From contig UQIQ01000028.1 in NCBI GenBank assembly GCA_900541185.1, positions 1-27,086 on the forward strand: 27,086 nt of DNA, in the 5' to 3' direction. Positions 22,005 to 27,086 of this stretch are shown in pieces (the first letter of the stretch is position 1; the number at the start of each line of letters is the position of its first letter). A model generated the notes under the pieces. It saw nothing but the letters and a program-made list of their open reading frames with translations, was not told the origin of the DNA and did no database searches. A program made the translations under genes and the position numbers. The DNA is from an uncultured Collinsella sp. GTDB taxonomy: Bacteria > Actinomycetota > Coriobacteriia > Coriobacteriales > Coriobacteriaceae.

Positions 22005-23888
22005 ATGAGTACCCGCGAGCGACATATCGGCCACGCGGCCGCCCGGACCGCTCCGGTTGCGGATCCCAGGGGCGGCAGGCTCTTCGCCATGCCGCGATTC
22101 CTTGTTGGCATAACGCATCAGGTGTACCGTCACCGCGTCTTTGCTATCGCCGGCGCCATCACCGCGCTGTTCCTCATGCTTTTGGCGATCTTGCCGGTGC
22201 TGTTCGCCTTCGACCCCAAACTTTCTAACGCCGTGCCCGCCTATAGCGAGGTGTCCGAAGAGGTCGTGGATGGGCTCACCCATTCGAGCCCTCTCCCGCT
22301 GCTTGTCGCCGCAATTGTATTTTCGATTTGGGGCGTGTTGGTCTATCTGCGTTGTTTGGACTATGTGTTGCGCCGCCGCCTTGTTGCCATCGCCACCATC
22401 TGTGCCCTGTGGATGATCGAGGTCATTCTCAAGTACAAGTCGTTCACGCCGTTCTATGCCACCTTGCTGTGGTACCTGTACTACGTGCCCATGACGCTCA
22501 TTCCGCTGCTCTACCAGCTCTGCGGCCTGCGCCTTGCGGGCCTGGAGCAACGCCGCCTGGGTCGCCGCTACCGTGCTGCGCTGTGGATTGTGGCCATCCT
22601 GCTTATCGGATTTGTGCTCACCAACGATTTTCACCAGCAGGTCTTCCGCTTTGACCGTACAAGCGACACCTGGAGCAACGATTACACGTACGGCCGGGGT
22701 TACTTCGCCTTCCTCGTGTGGACGGCCTTTAACTTCGTGGCCTTTTTTATCCTGGTTGGTCGGTCCTCGTCCTTTCGCATCCAACGTTTCTCGGGCATGG
22801 CGGCGCTCGTGCTGCTGGGCGGCGCATTCTTTGCCATCTCATATGTTCTGCGCGTGCCCTGGGCATGGAGGCTCAACTTTTCGCTCGTCTATTGCATCCT
22901 GTGCGTGGTGGCGATGGAAATCTGTCTCGATTGCGGTGTCATTCCGTCGTACCACGATATCGCCGGCATCTTCGACACCTTGCCGCTTGACCTCAAAGTT
23001 CTAACGCGCGACCTGCAGGAGGTCTATGCCACACCGGTGTCAAAGCCAATGCCGGTAGGCGTGCGCGAGGAGTTGCGGAACCAGGAGCACGGCCGCGCCC
23101 ATGCCTTTACCGTGGCGTCCGATCCCGATGTGATGTATCGTGCTTTTCCGCTGCTGGGGGGATCGGCCCTGCTTGCCCAAGACGTATCGGAGCTCAACGA
23201 GCTCAATCGCGAACTGGCACATCGTCGCATGGAGCTGCAACGCCAAAACGAGCTGCTTGCCGCCGACTACGACCTTAAGACACATTTGGCAGATCAAGAG
23301 GCCGAGACCTTGCTAGTCCAAGACGTGGACCAGGCGCTTGCCCGCGCGCTCGAAGAGATGTACGACTTGTTGAGCTCGCTGCCGCCGTTGACTGACGAGG
23401 AATCTTCGCGCGAGCGTTACCGCATGCTGCAGCGCGCCAAGATGCTCGTTGCCTATTGCAAACGGAAGGGGTCGCTCACGTTGGCACAGCACGGGGAGAG
23501 CGGTTTTGACCGCGACCGCATTCAGCTCATTGCCAACGAGCTCGCAAGCGACCTGCGCACGATCGATGTCGATTGCGCATCGATTATTGCCATACGGCGC
23601 CCGATGCACGCCAGTACGGTAAGCGCGCTGTACGACTGCGTGTATGACTTTGCGTTTTTTGCCTACACCACCGATCATCCGGCACTTATGTATCACTTGG
23701 GCGACCATGACCGATGCAGTGTCGAGCTGCGCGCCACACTTTTTTCCAACGATGATGAAGATCTTTCGCAGACGCCCGCTGCGCAAGAGCTCGAAAGCGC
23801 TTTGCAAGGGCGCAACGTGGCATACCGCCTTGAGGGCGAGTCCGGTCAGCTGCGCATGATCGTCTTGATGCCGAGGGCGGGTGAGTGA
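22005..23888 (+). CDS. Multi-pass membrane sensor with degenerate kinase-like C-terminus
   Basis: A 627-residue protein whose N-terminal half (about 45-310) has seven or eight membrane segments and resembles the 7TM sensor region of some histidine kinases, for example LTNDFHQQVFRF in the loop after a transmembrane helix. A coiled-coil-like stretch (about 395-440) leads into helices that look like a dimerisation domain (RERYRMLQRAKMLVAYCKRK), but no phosphoacceptor His or clear ATP-binding N, G1 or G2 boxes can be seen in the end region. ATG at 22005 follows AAAGGGA; the frame continues 69 bp upstream without a signal. It overlaps the histidine kinase gene by 4 bp. It probably detects a signal and acts on the adjacent kinase, which is inference. 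Confidence 0.75.
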   Translation: MSTRERHIGHAAARTAPVADPRGGRLFAMPRFLVGITHQVYRHRVFAIAGAITALFLMLLAILPVLFAFDPKLSNAVPAYSEVSEEVVDGLTHSSPLPLLVAAIVFSIWGVLVYLRCLDYVLRRRLVAIATICALWMIEVILKYKSFTPFYATLLWYLYYVPMTLIPLLYQLCGLRLAGLEQRRLGRRYRAALWIVAILLIGFVLTNDFHQQVFRFDRTSDTWSNDYTYGRGYFAFLVWTAFNFVAFFILVGRSSSFRIQRFSGMAALVLLGGAFFAISYVLRVPWAWRLNFSLVYCILCVVAMEICLDCGVIPSYHDIAGIFDTLPLDLKVLTRDLQEVYATPVSKPMPVGVREELRNQEHGRAHAFTVASDPDVMYRAFPLLGGSALLAQDVSELNELNRELAHRRMELQRQNELLAADYDLKTHLADQEAETLLVQDVDQALARALEEMYDLLSSLPPLTDEESSRERYRMLQRAKMLVAYCKRKGSLTLAQHGESGFDRDRIQLIANELASDLRTIDVDCASIIAIRRPMHASTVSALYDCVYDFAFFAYTTDHPALMYHLGDHDRCSVELRATLFSNDDEDLSQTPAAQELESALQGRNVAYRLEGESGQLRMIVLMPRAGE

Positions 23889-25384
23889 CGATGCAGATTT
23901 CGCTCATACTTCCCCAAATCGTTGCGCTCGATGTTGTCTTTGCCCTGGCTGCGTGTCTGCAGACGATCCACGTCCCGCTCATCGCATCGCGCCGCTCGTC
24001 CTATAACCGTAAGGTGATTTGCGCCTACGAGGCGAGTCTTGTGCTTCACCTGATGATTTCGGCGCTCATCTTGTTCACGTCGTCTGGCTCGTATCTGGTG
24101 GCGCCGCTTGACGTTTGCGCCAGGGCAATGGGCGGAGCGTTGTGGCTCAATGCCGCAATCTTTGCCTATGGCGTGGTACTTATGGTGCACTATCGTCGTC
24201 CCGTCATGCTGGTCGAGCTGTTGCTTGTTGTCGCCGTTACACCACCGGTGGTTTTTGCCATGGGCTCGGCGTGGACCGTTGTCCTTATCGCAGAGGGAGC
24301 GTTCTTCCTGTTCCGTTCCATCGCGGCGCTCTTGATGGACGTCCGTAACCGCCAAGAGGATATCACCATGTTCTCGACGATCGAGACCATCAACGTGATT
24401 CCCGTGGGCATCCTGTATCTAGACCCGAGGGGCCGTCCGCTGCTCATGAACCGCTGCATGCGCAAAAACCTCGTAGAGCTCCATATGCCCACCGATCTGG
24501 GCGACATGAGCAGCACATGGAACGACCTGCGCAAACTGAGCATGCAAATGCCCGAAAGCAGCGCTAATCGCGCCCATATCGACCTTGATCGCTTTGGTAG
24601 GGATCGCGCCGTGGTCGAGATCTCTCCTTCCGAGATTCGTCTGTTCGTGCGTGACTCCGTTACGGTCTCGAGCCGTCCGTTCGAGCGCGTCGTCGGCCTG
24701 GACGTGACGGAATACGCACACGCCTGCGACCGTCTGGCGCAAGCCAACCACCTGCTTGAGCGTGCTGGCCAAGAGCTCCAGGCCCAGATCGAAGAAGCCA
24801 AAAAGGTTGCCGACAATGCGGCCTACCTACGTATGCGTGCCCGCGTTCACGATGTGATCGGCCAGCGCCTGTCCATTCTTCATCGCTATTTGGAGGAGGG
24901 ACGTCTGGATGATGAGCCGCTCGAGCAGATTGACCCGTTGCTGCGCTCGATCGCCGCCGATTTGCGCAGTGGCGGTGCCAGCGAGCCTGCAGAGCAGCTG
25001 AGCGATATCGTCCACGCCTTTGGCTTGGTGAGTGTGCAGATCGATGTTGAGGGTGCGCTGCCTGAGGACGCGCGTGTCGCCGCCGCATTTTTGCAGATTA
25101 TCCGCGAGGCCTCGACCAATGCCACCAGGCATGCGCAGGCGCATCGGGTCCACGTGCGCCTGTGGCAGGAGGGGACGAATGCTAGCGCCGTCGCGCGCAT
25201 GACGATTTCTAACGACGGGTCCCCGGCCTCCGTATCGTATCGCGAGGGAACGGGTATCCCAGGTATGAGGCATGTCGCGCAAGATTTGGGCGGCGGCCCG
25301 GAAGTCCACGCCGCCCAGCCCTTTACGCTTGCGGTGTCCATCCCGCTGAGCCCCAACGCCACGGTCCAAAGGAGAAGTTCATGA
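23885..25384 (+). CDS. Sensor histidine kinase (NarL/DesK type, HisKA_3)
   Basis: A 499-residue histidine kinase. Residues 5-150 hold about five hydrophobic segments and 160-275 form a PAS-like region (NVIPVGILYLDPRGRPLLMN). A coiled coil (about 280-312) leads to the phosphoacceptor His322 in RARVHDVIGQRLS, typical of HisKA_3. The ATPase domain shows the N box (Glu408 to Asn412 in REASTNATRHA), the G1 box SNDGSP (442-447) and the G2 box GTGIPGM (455-461). Translation starts at GTG 23885 (GAGGG 7 bp upstream), overlapping the preceding stop by GTGA; ATG 23891 is an alternative. Its own stop overlaps the response regulator by 4 bp. The three genes are translationally coupled and belong to one signalling pathway. 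Confidence 0.9.
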   Translation: MTMQISLILPQIVALDVVFALAACLQTIHVPLIASRRSSYNRKVICAYEASLVLHLMISALILFTSSGSYLVAPLDVCARAMGGALWLNAAIFAYGVVLMVHYRRPVMLVELLLVVAVTPPVVFAMGSAWTVVLIAEGAFFLFRSIAALLMDVRNRQEDITMFSTIETINVIPVGILYLDPRGRPLLMNRCMRKNLVELHMPTDLGDMSSTWNDLRKLSMQMPESSANRAHIDLDRFGRDRAVVEISPSEIRLFVRDSVTVSSRPFERVVGLDVTEYAHACDRLAQANHLLERAGQELQAQIEEAKKVADNAAYLRMRARVHDVIGQRLSILHRYLEEGRLDDEPLEQIDPLLRSIAADLRSGGASEPAEQLSDIVHAFGLVSVQIDVEGALPEDARVAAAFLQIIREASTNATRHAQAHRVHVRLWQEGTNASAVARMTISNDGSPASVSYREGTGIPGMRHVAQDLGGGPEVHAAQPFTLAVSIPLSPNATVQRRSS

Positions 25385-26004
25385 TCCGCGTGTTAATTGT
25401 CGAAGATCAGGCCATTCTGCGCGAAAGCCTGGCGCGCTCCGTTGGCGACCAGCCCGATATGACCGTCGTCGCCGCGATCGCCGATGCCTCCGAGGCCTTG
25501 GGTGTCGCGCTCAAGGAGCGCCCGGACATGATATTGATGGACGTGTGCACCGAACACGATTCAAACGGCATCGTGGCGGCGGCGCGCATCAAGGAGCAGC
25601 TGCCCGAGTGCCGCGTCATCATCATGACAGGCATGCCCGAGATCACCTTTGTCGATCAGGCTCGCGAGGCGGGCGTCGATAGCTTTGTGTACAAGAACGT
25701 TGGTATCGACGAGCTGTTCGCCGTGATGCGCTCCACGCTGGCGGGCTATTGCGCGTTTCCCAAGCCGCCCGAAAGCATTTTTTCGGGCACGGCGGCACTC
25801 GACGATGTCGAGCTGTCGATTTTGCGCCTTGCCTGCGAGGGCAAAAGCCGCCGCGAGATCGCGGCCGAGCTGTTTATGAGTGAGGGCACCATCAAGCGTC
25901 GCATCTCGGAGATTCTGAGCAAGACCGGCTACGACAACATCATGCGTCTTGCCGTGCGCGCGGTAACGGAGGGCAGCATCGTCCCCAACATGGAGCGCCC
26001 GTAA
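25381..26004 (+). CDS. LuxR-family response regulator (NarL type)
   Basis: A 207-residue two-component response regulator. The receiver domain (1-120) has the acidic pair Glu8-Asp9, the phosphorylation site Asp54 in ILMDV, Thr83 and Lys105. A LuxR-type helix-turn-helix follows at about 140-205 (ILRLACEGKSRREIAAELFM, then SEGTIKRRISEILSKTGYDN). ATG at 25381 overlaps the kinase stop by 4 bp and is preceded by AAAGGAGAA. It should be phosphorylated by the upstream kinase and regulate unknown genes; no target is visible beside it. The C-terminal tail after residue 190 is short. Confidence 0.95.
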   Translation: MIRVLIVEDQAILRESLARSVGDQPDMTVVAAIADASEALGVALKERPDMILMDVCTEHDSNGIVAAARIKEQLPECRVIIMTGMPEITFVDQAREAGVDSFVYKNVGIDELFAVMRSTLAGYCAFPKPPESIFSGTAALDDVELSILRLACEGKSRREIAAELFMSEGTIKRRISEILSKTGYDNIMRLAVRAVTEGSIVPNMERP

Positions 26005-26196
26005 TCGACGCGCTCGCCGTGTTCCGGCGCCGTAAAGATAGGCCGCCCGCCGTTTTGCATCAGAAAACGACGGTCGGCCTGCTTGTGCGGCTGTACTGTC
26101 GGCATAAAAACGACGGGGCCGCAGGATCAACTCCTGCGGCCCCGCCTGGCAAGTGCGCGGATGTGTCCGCCAATCCGTGGCTGATGTTACGTGCCG
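26005..26196. other. Convergent intergenic region
   Basis: 192 bp between the response regulator and the minus-strand lipoprotein gene. It contains two hairpins: one at 26040-26080 (imperfect, arms AGGCCG...GTTTT and AAAACG...GGCCT) that could end the response regulator transcript, and the strong one listed separately at 26114-26144. I see no gene. Confidence 0.6.
26114..26144 (-). terminator. Terminator for the lipoprotein gene
   Basis: CGGGGCCGCAGGA (26114-26126) pairs perfectly with TCCTGCGGCCCCG (26132-26144). On the minus strand the stem is followed by TCGTTTTTATG, a T-run 4 bp away, so it is a Rho-independent terminator for the gene ending at 26197. Confidence 0.85.
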
Positions 26197-27039
26197 CTAC
26201 GCGATGGTTGCGGTGTAGGAGGCGACGTCCTCGTAGGAATCGGTCAGGTAGGCGTCGATGCCGATGGTCGTGTTGACCAGGTCGTCAAGGCTGTCAAGCT
26301 CGCCGCTCGAGAATGTGAATTCCTCGGTGGCGTTGGTGCCGGGCATCAGGTTAGCCGAGAACCAGGGTTCCTTCATGGTGCCGTTAACGTTGGTCTTGCC
26401 GGAGGGAGCGTAGAAGGTTAGGTCCTTGTCGCTCTTGTTGGTGATGTTGACGACAAAGCCGATGTCGCCCCATTCGTCCTTGAACTTCTCGGTGATGGTG
26501 ATGGTGCACAGATCGTCATCGGCGACGGTGACGGCGGGGGAGATTTCGACGCTCTGGACGTCGTCGTCTTCGACGGCCTCATCGATCTCCTCTTCCTTCT
26601 CGGCCGCCTCGCGATCCTTTTTTAGCGTACCGGACAGATCCTTGTCGGACTTCGTAAAGATAAGCTTGTCGCCTTCCACCTCGAGGACGAGCTTGCCGTC
26701 CTTGAGTTTCATGTCCTGCGAATCGCCGTCGGCGGTGATGGTTGCAGTGGTGGCGTCCTTGGCCTCCCATTTCAGGTCGGCGACCTCAAGGAACATGTCG
26801 AGGACGCCCGTGCCGTCTTCGTCGAGGATTAGGATACAGTTGAGGCCCCACTCCTTGAGCATATCCATGTACTCATCGGTGAGCTCTTCGCCCTCCAGGG
26901 TTCCACCCGAGAGTTCCCAGCTGCCGACGAAGTTGGCCTTGGGGTCCTTGCCGCCGCCGCTGCAGCCCGTCAGGGCAAAGGCGAGCGCCAGGACGCATGT
27001 CAGAAATGCGAGTACGGACTTTTTGAACGTTGTCTTCAT
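26197..27039 (-). CDS. Secreted lipoprotein with lipocalin-like and beta-sandwich domains
   Basis: A 280-residue lipoprotein. The signal peptide is residues 1-25 (basic MKTTFKK, then a hydrophobic run) with lipobox LTGC and lipidated Cys26. Residues about 36-140 look like a lipocalin-like domain (FVGSWELSGG, then a DEDGTGVLDM strand). An acidic Glu/Lys/Asp linker (about 143-170) joins it to a C-terminal beta-sandwich resembling DUF4352/FxLYD modules (VVNITNKSDKDLTFYAPSG). Similar proteins are common in gut Coriobacteriia and Firmicutes; function is unknown. The ATG at 27039 is the right start: the open frame continues to the window end, but those extra 15 residues translate the sequencing adapter. 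The promoter and ribosome binding site are therefore missing from the window. Confidence 0.85.
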   Translation of the reverse strand: MKTTFKKSVLAFLTCVLALAFALTGCSGGGKDPKANFVGSWELSGGTLEGEELTDEYMDMLKEWGLNCILILDEDGTGVLDMFLEVADLKWEAKDATTATITADGDSQDMKLKDGKLVLEVEGDKLIFTKSDKDLSGTLKKDREAAEKEEEIDEAVEDDDVQSVEISPAVTVADDDLCTITITEKFKDEWGDIGFVVNITNKSDKDLTFYAPSGKTNVNGTMKEPWFSANLMPGTNATEEFTFSSGELDSLDDLVNTTIGIDAYLTDSYEDVASYTATIA

Positions 27040-27040
27040 G

Positions 27041-27086
27041 CTGTCTCTTATACACATCTCCGAGCCCACGAGACTCGACGTCATCT
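27041..27086. other. Nextera sequencing adapter (not genomic)
   Basis: The sequence CTGTCTCTTATACACATCT (27041-27059) is the Tn5 mosaic end of the Nextera adapter, followed by CCGAGCCCACGAGAC (27060-27074), an 8-base i7 index TCGACGTC (27075-27082) and ATCT, the start of the P7 tail. It abuts the lipoprotein start with a single base between. The assembly was not trimmed here, so these 46 bases should be ignored and the contig ends at 27040. Confidence 0.97.

Noticed and set aside
27040..27084. N-terminal extension of the lipoprotein to the window end
   Set aside because: Those codons translate Nextera adapter sequence, not genome.

Overview
The window looks like chromosomal DNA from a gut Coriobacteriia, most likely Collinsella. 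This is inferred from the high GC, the Gram-positive style ribosome binding sites, the PTS and LacI sugar genes, luxS, and recurring GC-rich intergenic hairpins; there is no rRNA or other marker to prove it. The right end is not genomic: from 27041 it is Illumina Nextera adapter, so the real contig ends inside the 5' region of the last gene.

Layout. 248-2464 (minus) is a membrane acyltransferase with a C-terminal SGNH domain. 2651-4625 is a two-gene ribonucleoside salvage operon, ribokinase and nucleoside hydrolase, closed by a terminator. Two LacI regulators (4845-5855 plus, 5852-6847 minus) meet tail to tail and share a CTAG at their stops. The second is divergent from a sugar operon (7000-12203): alpha/beta hydrolase, a cytoplasmic DUF5060/DUF4038 glycosidase of the apiosidase-like type, and a cellobiose/lactose-type PTS (EIIC, EIIB, EIIA). 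EIIC has an in-frame TAG near its 5' end and EIIA has a frameshift. After a terminator, 12485-17316 encodes a fucose/arabinose-isomerase-like protein, a split transketolase and an FGGY kinase.

Taken together, 7000-17316 reads as a complete glycoside-to-pentose-phosphate route. The combination of a GH140-like enzyme, aldose isomerase, FGGY kinase and split transketolase is what a D-apiose pathway would need (apiose to apulose to apulose 4-phosphate to DHAP plus xylulose 5-phosphate). This is the strongest candidate for an undescribed system here, with a PTS as the proposed importer. The PTS lesions suggest the importer is decaying in this strain or that the assembly has errors.

Downstream are luxS (17469-17957), a DUF4867 gene with a clear promoter and operator (18101-18745), and a stand-alone AAA-type ATPase on the minus strand (18861-19967). 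The ATPase is bracketed by 122-bp direct repeats that carry the 3' end of the DUF4867 gene. A GH1 6-phospho-beta-glucosidase follows (20432-21862). Then comes a three-gene signalling operon (22005-26004): a multi-pass membrane protein with a kinase-like but apparently degenerate C-terminus, a NarL/DesK-type histidine kinase and a LuxR-type response regulator. A lipoprotein gene on the minus strand (26197-27039) ends the window. No tRNA, rRNA, CRISPR array or transposase was seen.
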